From contig NZ_JAUSBN010000026.1 of assembly GCF_030651995.1 (NCBI RefSeq), forward strand, positions 50,484 to 114,483: a stretch of 64,000 nucleotides of DNA. The letters are read 5' to 3'. Below the pieces are notes generated by a model that worked only from the letters and a program-made list of their open reading frames with translations, was not told where the DNA came from and did no database searches. Every line of letters begins with the position of its first letter. Position 1 is the first letter of the stretch. Below are positions 25,323 through 33,279 of the stretch, one piece after another. Source of the stretch: Reyranella sp. (GTDB taxonomy: Bacteria; Pseudomonadota; Alphaproteobacteria; Reyranellales; Reyranellaceae). The translations under genes and the position numbers were made by a program.

Positions 25323-26864
25323 TTACACCCTTGAGCTCGGGCTGTAGAACGGCTGGTGCTTCGAGGGGTCCATGTAGTTCTCGTAGAACTTGCGGGCGTG
25401 CGGCAGCAGCGCGACCGAGAGCTTGCGGCGCTCGACCTCGTCGTCAGCCAGGGCCTTGCTGAGATCGTCGTGCAGCGCCTTCAGGGCGGCGGTCTTGTCG
25501 ACCTTGGTGAACAGCCCGTCCTTGTAGATCACCTCGCCGTCGCACATCGTCATGGTGACGGCCTGCTGCTTGGCGCGCTGCACCACGGCGTCGAGCGTCG
25601 GCGTCATCTCATCGAGATAGGGATAGGCCACACTGTCCCAGTCGATCAGCACCATGTCGGCCGCCTTGCCGACCTCCAAAGTGCCGATGCTGTCGCCAAA
25701 CGGCGTCGTCTTCGCGCCGCCGACGGTGGCCATGCGCAGCACCTGCGCCATGGTCGGCACGTCGGCCTCGACCATGCCGGGTACGCGGTGGGCCCGCAGC
25801 ACCAGCTTGAGCTCCTGCAGCATGTCGCGGTCGTCGTTGATGCCGGCCTCGTCGAGACCGATCGCGGTGTTGATGCCCTTCTTCTCGAAGTGATTGAGCG
25901 CAGCGACGCCGGAGCGCAGGCGGAAGTTGGACGAGCAATTGTGGCAGACACAGCCCTTGGCCTCGGCCAGGCGGTCGATGTCCTTCTCGTTCAGCCACAC
26001 GCCGTGGCCGAGCGTCAGCCGTTCGTTCACCATGCCGAAGCGGTCGATATACTCCAGCGCCGTGCAGTTGCCCCGCCGCCAGGCATATTCCTTCTGGTAG
26101 GCGGTCTCGAGCAGGTGCATGTGCATCGGGACGTTGTACTTGGCCGACGCGTCGCTGAGCTTGGTGAGCGCCGGGTCCGAGCACCAGTGCAGGTTGGCCG
26201 GCGCCAGCTGAATCTTCACACGGCGCTTGTTGTGGTGCTGCGAATGGAACGATTTGAACATGTCCATCGCATCGTCGAGGCTCATCTTGAAGCGGTCGAA
26301 CCAGCGCTGCATCGGCCCCCGCAGCTCCGGCGGCAGGCTGCGCACGAACTCCTCGTCGGCCTGGTAAACGAGCCGGTTCTGGTCGCGCACCGCGTAGCAG
26401 TAGCTCACGCGCATGCCGACATCTTCATAGGCCTTGATGGTCTCGGTCGCGCGCTTCTCGACATCGGGCAGGGTGCCGGGCATCCAGCCCTGGATATGCT
26501 GCACCGTGGTGATGCCCGAGCCGATCATCTCGAAGGCCGAGTAGAGCGTGTCGAGATAGAGGTCGACGTTGCGGATCACCATGCGGGTGATGAACCACAG
26601 CTCCAGCGGCATGTCGGGCGAGCCAAGCTGCACCGGCGTCAACCCGACATGATGATGACCGTTGACGAAGCCCGGGAGCAGGATTTCCTTGCCCGTGCCG
26701 ATCACCGGCACGGTCGGATGCTTGGCGTGCAGGTCGTCATAGGTGCCGACCTCGACGATGACGCCGTCTTCCTGCAGGACGGCACCGTCCTTGATCTCGT
26801 TCCAGGTAAAACGGTCCTTGGTGCCCGTTATGGCGGCGCGGCTACGGATCAGGCTGGTGGCCAT
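25323..26864 (-). CDS. amidohydrolase (SAH/atrazine chlorohydrolase-like deaminase family)
   Basis: This 513-residue metal-dependent hydrolase is of the cytosine/SAH/guanine deaminase subgroup. NGHHHVG (about residues 69-74) gives the first metal His pair, PMHMHLLET a metal His plus the catalytic Glu, LGHGVWL another His, and GLDEAGINDDRDM the metal Asp. The C-terminal TPFGDSIGTLEVGKAADMVLID closes the composite beta domain. Family members deaminate or dechlorinate N-heterocycles. It lies 30 bases downstream of an ABC ATPase gene, so the substrate is probably imported by that transporter. It is somewhat longer than typical members (430-480), mainly through its insert and its C-terminal helical tail. 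Confidence 0.86.
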   Translation of the reverse strand: MATSLIRSRAAITGTKDRFTWNEIKDGAVLQEDGVIVEVGTYDDLHAKHPTVPVIGTGKEILLPGFVNGHHHVGLTPVQLGSPDMPLELWFITRMVIRNVDLYLDTLYSAFEMIGSGITTVQHIQGWMPGTLPDVEKRATETIKAYEDVGMRVSYCYAVRDQNRLVYQADEEFVRSLPPELRGPMQRWFDRFKMSLDDAMDMFKSFHSQHHNKRRVKIQLAPANLHWCSDPALTKLSDASAKYNVPMHMHLLETAYQKEYAWRRGNCTALEYIDRFGMVNERLTLGHGVWLNEKDIDRLAEAKGCVCHNCSSNFRLRSGVAALNHFEKKGINTAIGLDEAGINDDRDMLQELKLVLRAHRVPGMVEADVPTMAQVLRMATVGGAKTTPFGDSIGTLEVGKAADMVLIDWDSVAYPYLDEMTPTLDAVVQRAKQQAVTMTMCDGEVIYKDGLFTKVDKTAALKALHDDLSKALADDEVERRKLSVALLPHARKFYENYMDPSKHQPFYSPSSRV

Positions 26865-26894
26865 GTCGGCTTCTCCTTTGTCTGGGCTTTTGAA

Positions 26895-27722
26895 TCAGGC
26901 GGTGGCGGTGAGCGCTTCCTGCTCGGCGAAGGCACGGTCGACTTCGTCGCGCAGCAGGTCGGTGAGCTGGATGCGGAGAGTCTCCGCCTCGCGGGAGAAG
27001 AGATTGCGCGGCCGCGGCATGTCGATCGGGACGATCGTCTTGATGCGGCCCGGCCGCGACGTGAAGACAACGACCCGGTCGGCCAGCGCCACCGCCTCGT
27101 CGATATGGTGGGTGACGAACAGCACCGAGGCGCCCGAATCGCGCCACACGTCGAGCAGGAAATCCTGCATGCGCGCGCGCGTCTGAACGTCCAGGGCCGC
27201 GAAGGGCTCGTCCATCAGCAGGACCTTCGGCCGCATGGCGAGCGCGCGGGCCACGGCGACCCGCTGGCGCATGCCGCCCGACAACTCGTCCGGCCGCTTG
27301 TCCATCGCGGCTTTCAGGCCGACCCGCTGAAGGGCTTCCGCTGCAACGGTGCGGCGTTCCTCCTTGCTCGCACCGCGGATCGACAGGCCGAAGCTCACAT
27401 TCTCCCACACCGTCAGCCACGGAAAGAGCGAGGTCTCCTGGAAGATCAGGCTGCGTTGCGGCGAGGGCGTCTCCACCAGGTCGCCGAACGACCAGAGCTG
27501 GCCCTCGGTCGCATCCTCGAGGCCTGCGATCAGGTAGAGCAACGTGCTCTTGCCGCAGCCCGAGGGGCCGAGAAAGACCACGAACTCGCCCGGTGCGACA
27601 TCGAGGTCGATGTCCGTCAAGGCATTGTGGGCGCGCTTCGTGCCCGCCGCCCAGGTCTTGCCGACGCCGCGGCACACGACGGCGTCTCGCGAGGAAAAGT
27701 GAGGGGCGCCTTCAGAGGACAC
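26895..27722 (-). CDS. ABC transporter ATPase, nitrate/taurine/sulfonate type
   Basis: This 275-residue ATPase has Walker A GPSGCGKST, Q-loop LIFQETSLFPWLTVWENV, signature [15 protein letters not shown], Walker B VLLMDEPFAALD and switch VTHHIDEA, closely matching TauB/SsuB/NrtD proteins. It powers the neighbouring permease. Its start overlaps the permease end by 11 bases, and the amidohydrolase follows in the same operon. Confidence 0.92.
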   Translation of the reverse strand: MSSEGAPHFSSRDAVVCRGVGKTWAAGTKRAHNALTDIDLDVAPGEFVVFLGPSGCGKSTLLYLIAGLEDATEGQLWSFGDLVETPSPQRSLIFQETSLFPWLTVWENVSFGLSIRGASKEERRTVAAEALQRVGLKAAMDKRPDELSGGMRQRVAVARALAMRPKVLLMDEPFAALDVQTRARMQDFLLDVWRDSGASVLFVTHHIDEAVALADRVVVFTSRPGRIKTIVPIDMPRPRNLFSREAETLRIQLTDLLRDEVDRAFAEQEALTATA

Positions 27723-28644
27723 GCAATCTCTCCGCGGTATCGGGCAACCAGTAGAGGATACGACGCTGCGCCAGACGCAGCAGCCAGTCGAAGGTGAAGC
27801 CCAGCACGCCGATCACGGCAATGGTGAAGAACACCAGCGACGGGTTGAAGGTATTGCGCGCCAGCATGATGACCTGGCCCATGCCGTAGCCGACGCCTGT
27901 CGACTCGGCGACCAGCACCACCATCCAGGCGCCGAACAGGTTCATGCGCAGCACCTGGAGCATCCCGGGCAGAATGGCGGGAACGATGACACGCGCATAG
28001 ATCTGCGCCTTGGACGCGCCCATGGTGCGCGCCACGTTGATCAGGTTGGTGTTGACGGTGTCGATCTGGTTGATGGTCGCCAGCACCATGTGGAAGAACA
28101 GCGCCACCACCACCATGAAGATGGCGGGCGCATTGCCGATCCCGAACAGGAAGATCGCGACCGGCAGCCAGGCGATCGGCGACACCGGCGACAGCAGCGT
28201 GATGGTGGGCAGCACCAGGCGGTCGAAGAAGCGGTAGTAGCGGACCAGCACGCCGACCCCGATCGCCAGCACCGAGGCCAAGATCAGCCCCACGAATACC
28301 CGCGCCGTGGTGGCGGCCCCGGTGATCAGCACCGATTCGAAGGCCGACGGCCCCTCGGTCATCGATTGGCCGACCTGCCAGCGCGTGGCGGTGTTGAAGT
28401 ACCTGCCCTGCTCGGCGATGTTGGAGAGGAAGATGTGCGGCGGCGGCAGCAGCTTCTCGTCTGCCCAACCCAGCGCCCAGCACAATTCCCACAGACCGGC
28501 GAACAGGCTGATCGAGAGGCAGGTCCACCAGATCTTGGCCAGCCAGTCGAGCCCCGCCATCGAGGCCATTAGCCGCGATGCCGCCGCCGGGCGGGATGCT
28601 CCGGCGGCGGCGCCCGGTTCGCTGTCGCGTGCGACGACAGCCAT
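27712..28644 (-). CDS. ABC transporter permease, nitrate/taurine/sulfonate type
   Basis: This 310-residue inner-membrane protein has about six helices and the EAA-type coupling loop RTMGASKAQIYARVIVPAI, which docks on the ATPase. It starts one base within the stop of the binding-protein gene and overlaps the ATPase gene, so the operon order is receptor, permease, ATPase, amidohydrolase. A soluble Ala/Arg-rich leader of about 35 residues precedes helix 1. Confidence 0.9.
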   Translation of the reverse strand: MAVVARDSEPGAAAGASRPAAASRLMASMAGLDWLAKIWWTCLSISLFAGLWELCWALGWADEKLLPPPHIFLSNIAEQGRYFNTATRWQVGQSMTEGPSAFESVLITGAATTARVFVGLILASVLAIGVGVLVRYYRFFDRLVLPTITLLSPVSPIAWLPVAIFLFGIGNAPAIFMVVVALFFHMVLATINQIDTVNTNLINVARTMGASKAQIYARVIVPAILPGMLQVLRMNLFGAWMVVLVAESTGVGYGMGQVIMLARNTFNPSLVFFTIAVIGVLGFTFDWLLRLAQRRILYWLPDTAERLRVL

Positions 28645-29726
28645 CAGGCGGACTTGTACTTGAGCTTGCCGTAGAGGTCGGGATTCTCCTTGATCACCGC
28701 CTCGAGCATCGTCCAGTCGATCGCGTCCCGGCCGGGCTTCTTCTTGATGTAGCCCATCTCCATGACGGTGTCGGTGCGCTGCAGGATGAAGTCGGTCTGG
28801 CTGCGCGCGTCGACCACCGCTGGCTGCTTTCCCTGGGCGATCTTCGCGTTGTCCATCGATGTCTTGTAGTACTTGCCGACCAGCTCCTTCAGCACCGCTT
28901 CAGTCTGGGTCTCGGCGTCGTACTGGGCCTGCATCATGCTCTTGATGATCGCCTTCAGCCCTTCGGGGTTGTCCTTGATCAGGCTCGACCGCGCCGCGAG
29001 CACGCAATCGGTGTAGCCCTTGCCGTAGAGATCGACGCCGTCGGTCAGCATGACCGCACCCTTGACGTCGGCCACGAGCGCGGAGGCGTAGGGTTCGATC
29101 GTGCAGATCCAGTCGATGGCGCCGGCCTTGAAGGCCTCGACCGCCTCGGGCGTGTTGCCCATGTAGCGGACCTTCACGTCCTTGAAGGCGATCTTGTGCT
29201 TCTTCAGGTAGTCGTAGGACATGACCTCCAGCGTATCCATCTGGAAGGTGCCGAGCGTCTTGCCCTTGAGCTTTTCCGGCGTGTCGAGGCCGGGCCTTGC
29301 CACGATGGCGCAGCCTTCGACACCGCCGCCGGCCACGATCTTCACCGGTGCGCCCTTGTCATGGAGCGCCATGAAGCTGGTGTAGGGCATCAGGCCGATA
29401 TCGACCTGGCCCATGCCGAGGAACGTCACCATCTCGGCCGAGGTCGGCGTGTTGATGAAGATCAGCTCGGTGCCCGCCGCCTTGGCGTACTGCCGTGAAT
29501 GGGCGAGGAAAAGGTTCAGGTTGCAGAAGCCGCTGCCGTGGGTCGATTTGATTGCAGCCGCAGCATGGGCCGGGCCGCCCATGAACATGCCCGGACCGGC
29601 CGCCATGGTGATGGTACTAAGGGCGGCTGCGCCCTTCAGGAAGCCGCGACGCGACGGCGGGACGACGCCGGTGAAGTTCATCTTGGAAAAAGTCGGGAAA
29701 TGCGTACAGCCGATGCGTTCACACAT
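28644..29726 (-). CDS. ABC periplasmic binding protein, NMT1/SsuA-like, Tat signal
   Basis: This 360-residue receptor of the NMT1/THI5-SsuA fold has a twin-arginine signal, PSRRGFLKGAAALSTITMAA, followed by AHAAAAIK. The mature part shows the usual pattern of this fold (MGQVDIGLMPYTSFMALHD, ARPGLDTPEKLKGKTLGTF). I chose the ATG at 29726 because a GAGGAGG site precedes it; the in-frame ATG at 29681 begins closer to the Tat motif but has no ribosome-binding site. Ligand unknown: family members bind sulfonates, nitrate or pyrimidine precursors, and the amidohydrolase suggests an N-containing compound. Confidence 0.86.
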   Translation of the reverse strand: MCERIGCTHFPTFSKMNFTGVVPPSRRGFLKGAAALSTITMAAGPGMFMGGPAHAAAAIKSTHGSGFCNLNLFLAHSRQYAKAAGTELIFINTPTSAEMVTFLGMGQVDIGLMPYTSFMALHDKGAPVKIVAGGGVEGCAIVARPGLDTPEKLKGKTLGTFQMDTLEVMSYDYLKKHKIAFKDVKVRYMGNTPEAVEAFKAGAIDWICTIEPYASALVADVKGAVMLTDGVDLYGKGYTDCVLAARSSLIKDNPEGLKAIIKSMMQAQYDAETQTEAVLKELVGKYYKTSMDNAKIAQGKQPAVVDARSQTDFILQRTDTVMEMGYIKKKPGRDAIDWTMLEAVIKENPDLYGKLKYKSA

Positions 29727-29857
29727 GGAGAGCCTCCTCGGGCAGCGGAGAATTATTGGATAGGGACTGCTGGCTTGGGCGAGTCTGCGACTGACAACTC
29801 CTTGTCGGTCGCGACTCGGTGCGACCGTGCTCAAAGGTGCCGGCACGCCAACCGAGA

Positions 29858-29879
29858 AGAATCGCGCTAGCGCGATTCT
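29858..29879. promoter_or_regulatory. 22-bp perfect palindrome upstream of the ABC operon
   Basis: Two 11-base arms (29858-29868 and 29869-29879) are exact inverted copies with no spacer; the centre reads GCGCTAGCGC. It lies about 130 bases upstream of the binding-protein start in a 260-base gap without genes (29727-29986). A second small stem, TGCTTG-TTTT-CAAGCA, follows at 29884-29899. It could be a regulator operator for the ABC/amidohydrolase operon or a transcription-end structure for the EamA gene. Confidence 0.45.
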
Positions 29880-29986
29880 GCGCTGCTTGTTTTCAAGCAA
29901 GGGCTGTGCCACCGCGAAAAAGCAACAACGCGGCGTGCGTTCGCCGTATGGCGGCGTGGCCTCAGCTCAATTCCTGATCAGGCGCG

Positions 29987-30895
29987 CTATTTCTTGACCA
30001 ATGCCTGGTGTCGCTGGCGCTCGATGTGCCCGAGATAGAGTCCCGAGCAGATGATCACGCCGGCACCGACCCAGGTCCAGAAGTCGGGGAAGTCGCCGAA
30101 CACGAGATAGCCCAGCAACGCGGCTCCCAACAGCTGCACGTAGTTGAAGGGTGCCACGACGGCGGCCGGCGCCTGGCTGTAGGCGATGGTCAGGAAATAG
30201 TGGCCGACGCCGGCCATGATGCCCATGCCGACGAACAGCACCCAGTGCCAGCCGAAGGTCGGCGTCACCCATTCGAACGGCAGCATTGGCAGGGCCACGG
30301 CGGTGCCGACGATCGTGGCCATGGTGGCCGACGCATCCGGGCGCTCGGCCTGCCCGTAGCGCCTCGAGAAGAGCTGGTAGAGCGAGCTCGAGATCGTGCT
30401 GCCGACGATCCACAGCGAATGCCATTCGAAGTGCGCGGAGCCCGGTCGCACCACGATGAGAGCGCCGACGAAGCCGACCATGACGGCCGCCCAGCGCTTC
30501 GGGCCGACCGGCTCTCCCAGAAAACTCGACGACAGCGCGGTGACGATCAGCGGGCTGGTGAGCGAGATCGAGGCAGCCGAAGCCAGCGGCATGTCGACGA
30601 TGCCGTGGAAATACAGGAACGACGAGAAGAACAGCAGCAGGCCGCGCACGATCTGGCTCGGCACGTTGTGCCAGCGGAACAGCGCCATACCGGCGCGCGG
30701 CAGGAAGATCGCGACCATGAAGACGAAGGCGAAGACGTAGCGGCCCCAGATCACCTCAATGACCGGATAGGTCTGGCTCAGCGTCTTGGACATGGCGTTC
30801 AGGACGGAGAAGCACAGGACCGAGAAGATGATCGAGAGAATGGCCCGCAGGATCCGGTCGGTTGGCGGGGGCGCGCTTGCACTCATTGGCGGCAA
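29987..30895 (-). CDS. EamA/DMT family transporter
   Basis: This protein of about 300 residues has ten hydrophobic helices in two EamA repeats: the first opens RAILSIIFSVLCFSVLNAMS and ends in LIVVRPG, the second ends in GVIICSGLYLG. Such carriers export amino acids or metabolites at the inner membrane. The start is ambiguous: a TTG at 30895 has AAGG at good spacing, while the ATG at 30886 has none close by. It stands alone downstream of the FUSC gene, with about 100 bases between. Confidence 0.85.
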   Translation of the reverse strand: MPPMSASAPPPTDRILRAILSIIFSVLCFSVLNAMSKTLSQTYPVIEVIWGRYVFAFVFMVAIFLPRAGMALFRWHNVPSQIVRGLLLFFSSFLYFHGIVDMPLASAASISLTSPLIVTALSSSFLGEPVGPKRWAAVMVGFVGALIVVRPGSAHFEWHSLWIVGSTISSSLYQLFSRRYGQAERPDASATMATIVGTAVALPMLPFEWVTPTFGWHWVLFVGMGIMAGVGHYFLTIAYSQAPAAVVAPFNYVQLLGAALLGYLVFGDFPDFWTWVGAGVIICSGLYLGHIERQRHQALVKK

Positions 30896-30993
30896 CTTAA
30901 CCTTCTGGCGCTGCCCAGCAAGTGCAGGCGCGGACTAAGCGGTCGCCTGCAGCGCATGGGTCGCACCGGACGATGGCATGGCCGCGCCGCACG

Positions 30994-32145
30994 TCAGGTG
31001 CGCAATTCCTTCGCGAGTTCCTGGTCGGACGGCCAAAGCAGCAGCGACACGACCATCAGAATGCCGAGGCCGCCGGTGATCCCGGCAAAACGGTCGACCC
31101 CCGGCATGATGCTGTCGGGCGGCGCCAGGCCCTGCACCATCGTGACCACGAAGACGAAGGCGAACTGGGTGCCGACATAGGGAATACCGTGCCGACCCAT
31201 CTGGATGTGCATTCCCACCCAGACGACGCCACCGATCATGGCGAGCCACCAGAAGAACGATTCGACCTGCAGTGCGAGGCAGGCCAACGCGACGAGGCCG
31301 CCCAGCAGGCATCCCATGAAGCGGTGAAACGACTTCTCGGCGACCAGATGGCGCGTCGTGGTGCCGCCGTCGGCGATCAGCGGCGCGGCCATCACGACGG
31401 CGATCGTGACCGCCATCTCGCCCACGTCCGGCAGGTCGGCCATTACCCAGACGATCATCACCGTCACCACGGAGATCGCAGCGCGAAACCCGTGCAGTAC
31501 GGACGGCCATTGCGCGCCCAGCAGGTGCCGCCAGCCCGGCGCCGTGGCCGGCGGCTCGGCGTGCCAGTCCTGCAGCAGCTTGGCCGTCACCATCGCGCAC
31601 GACACCCCGACCGCCACGTCGAGCGTGCGGTAACAGGCGATCTCGAACGCCTGGGTGGGGTCATTGAGGCTCATCAGCAGCACGAGGCTGGAGGTGATCG
31701 ACATGAAGAGCCAGGCGAGCCCATGAGGGCTCACCTGCACGGCGATGACTCCGGCCATGGTCGCGCAGCCCAGGAACAGGCACAGCGCCACCTGATCGTA
31801 AGGCAGCCAGCGGGCCATTATGAAACCGAGCACGGCTCCGGCGATCGTGCCGCTCAGCCTCAGCAAGCCGCGTCGCACCGAGGCCGCACCGGTCGACATC
31901 AGGGACATGTAGCCGCTGATCGCCGCCCACCACGGCGCATCGAGCTGCATCGCCAGGGCCACCGTGGTCGTGAGAATCACCGAGACGGCCGCGACGGTGC
32001 CCATGCGCGACTGCGCCGGCCGGCGGCCGATGTCTGCCAGTTCGCGCCAGAACCCGGTGAGCGTCCGGTCCAGAAGCCGAGCGCCTTCACGGAAATCCTC
32101 GACGACGGCCCGGCCGTAGCGCCCGATTGCCGGACCACCTCTCAC
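30994..32145 (-). CDS. FUSC-family inner membrane efflux protein
   Basis: This 383-residue protein carries two blocks of hydrophobic helices (from about residue 50, and again from about 220) and the FUSC fold pattern SGTIAGAVLGFIMARWLPYD. It resembles the membrane half of AaeB/MdtO-type pumps but is much shorter than AaeB (about 650 residues). It starts at a GTG overlapping the stop of the HlyD gene (GTGA). With that partner it should extrude aromatic acids or similar compounds; no outer-membrane factor gene is present in the window. Confidence 0.8.
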   Translation of the reverse strand: MRGGPAIGRYGRAVVEDFREGARLLDRTLTGFWRELADIGRRPAQSRMGTVAAVSVILTTTVALAMQLDAPWWAAISGYMSLMSTGAASVRRGLLRLSGTIAGAVLGFIMARWLPYDQVALCLFLGCATMAGVIAVQVSPHGLAWLFMSITSSLVLLMSLNDPTQAFEIACYRTLDVAVGVSCAMVTAKLLQDWHAEPPATAPGWRHLLGAQWPSVLHGFRAAISVVTVMIVWVMADLPDVGEMAVTIAVVMAAPLIADGGTTTRHLVAEKSFHRFMGCLLGGLVALACLALQVESFFWWLAMIGGVVWVGMHIQMGRHGIPYVGTQFAFVFVVTMVQGLAPPDSIMPGVDRFAGITGGLGILMVVSLLLWPSDQELAKELRT

Positions 32146-33251
32146 GGGAAGATCACGGTGCGCGCATCGGCGCCCATGTAGAGCTTGTAACCGGGCGGCA
32201 GGTCCTCCAGCACGATCGTCACCGGGATACGGCGCTGCAGGCGAATCCAGTCCGTGGTCGGCGCCACGTAGGGCAGGAGCTTGTCGATGCCGGGGTTGCG
32301 GCTGAAGCCACGTGCGATGCCGGTGATCCGGGCCTTGTGGAAATGCCACGGCGCGCTGTCGAGCCAGACCCAGGCCGTGTCGCCGACCTTGAAGTCGCGA
32401 ATGTAGTACTGCTTGTAGTTGGCCATGATGCGCCAGGCATCCGAATCGACGATGCCGACGTTCGGTACGCCGATCGTGGCCATGTCGCCCTTGCGGAGCG
32501 TGAGGTTGGTGATCGCCCCGTTGTTCGGCGCGTGCACGACGGTGCGGTCGAGGTTCCATTGCGCCGACGCCAGTTGCGCCTTGGCGAGTTCCAGCGCCGC
32601 CTGATGGGCGCCGATGTCTGTTTCCGCCTTTGCGATGGCCACCGTCGAGATCGTCATCTCGGCCTGGGACCGGCGCAGTTCGTCGTTGGCGCGGTCGAGT
32701 TCCGCGATGGGGGCGAACTGACGTTTGGCGAGATCGGAGAACCGGCTCTGTTCCTGCACGGCGTAGGTGTGGCTCGACGTGGAGACCTGCAGGGCCGCCT
32801 GGGCCAATGCCAGTTCCTCCCGTGCGACCTTGAGTTGGGCCGCAGCACGATCGATCTGCGCCTTCCACTGGTTGACCACGAGCTGGAACGGCTCCGGATC
32901 GATCGTGAACAACTTGTCACCGATCTTGATGTCCTGGTTGTCGACGACGTGGACTTCGATGATCTGCCCGCTCACCTGCGGCGCCACGGCCACCAGGTCG
33001 GAGCGGACATAGGCATCGTCGGTATAGGCAACGAAATAGGTGATGACCTCGTACAGGATGAACAGCGCCAAGATCGTGCCGCCGACCGTGAGCAGCCGAT
33101 GCAGCCGGCTCGTCTCCACCGGCCTGGCGTGCGGTGCCGGTTCGGCTGCCGCGGTCGGGGTCGGGGCGGCAGACGGCGGAGGCGTCGCTTCCGGTGCGGC
33201 CGGCACAATCTCGGCGGAAGTCTTTCCGGGAGGGGTCACGTCGGGCGGCAT
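32142..33251 (-). CDS. HlyD/EmrA-type membrane fusion protein
   Basis: This 369-residue periplasmic adaptor has a Pro/Ala-rich N-terminus of about 48 residues, one membrane helix at about 52-74, TDDAYVRSDLVAVAPQVSGQI (the biotinyl-lipoyl half-motif of EmrA/HlyD), a long alpha-helical hairpin (about 140-230), then VVHAPNNGAITNL and the beta-barrel. It links the FUSC pump to an outer-membrane channel. The start at MPPDVTPP is 28 bases after the kinase stop; its ribosome-binding site is weak. A longer frame to 33320 would overlap the kinase gene. Confidence 0.88.
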   Translation of the reverse strand: MPPDVTPPGKTSAEIVPAAPEATPPPSAAPTPTAAAEPAPHARPVETSRLHRLLTVGGTILALFILYEVITYFVAYTDDAYVRSDLVAVAPQVSGQIIEVHVVDNQDIKIGDKLFTIDPEPFQLVVNQWKAQIDRAAAQLKVAREELALAQAALQVSTSSHTYAVQEQSRFSDLAKRQFAPIAELDRANDELRRSQAEMTISTVAIAKAETDIGAHQAALELAKAQLASAQWNLDRTVVHAPNNGAITNLTLRKGDMATIGVPNVGIVDSDAWRIMANYKQYYIRDFKVGDTAWVWLDSAPWHFHKARITGIARGFSRNPGIDKLLPYVAPTTDWIRLQRRIPVTIVLEDLPPGYKLYMGADARTVIFP

Positions 33252-33279
33252 TTGCGGCCGCAAGGTAACGCGCCCGGCG

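Noticed and set aside
29681..29726. Start of the NMT1-like receptor at the ATG at 29681
   Set aside because: It gives a shorter Tat leader but has no ribosome-binding site; the upstream ATG has GAGGAGG.
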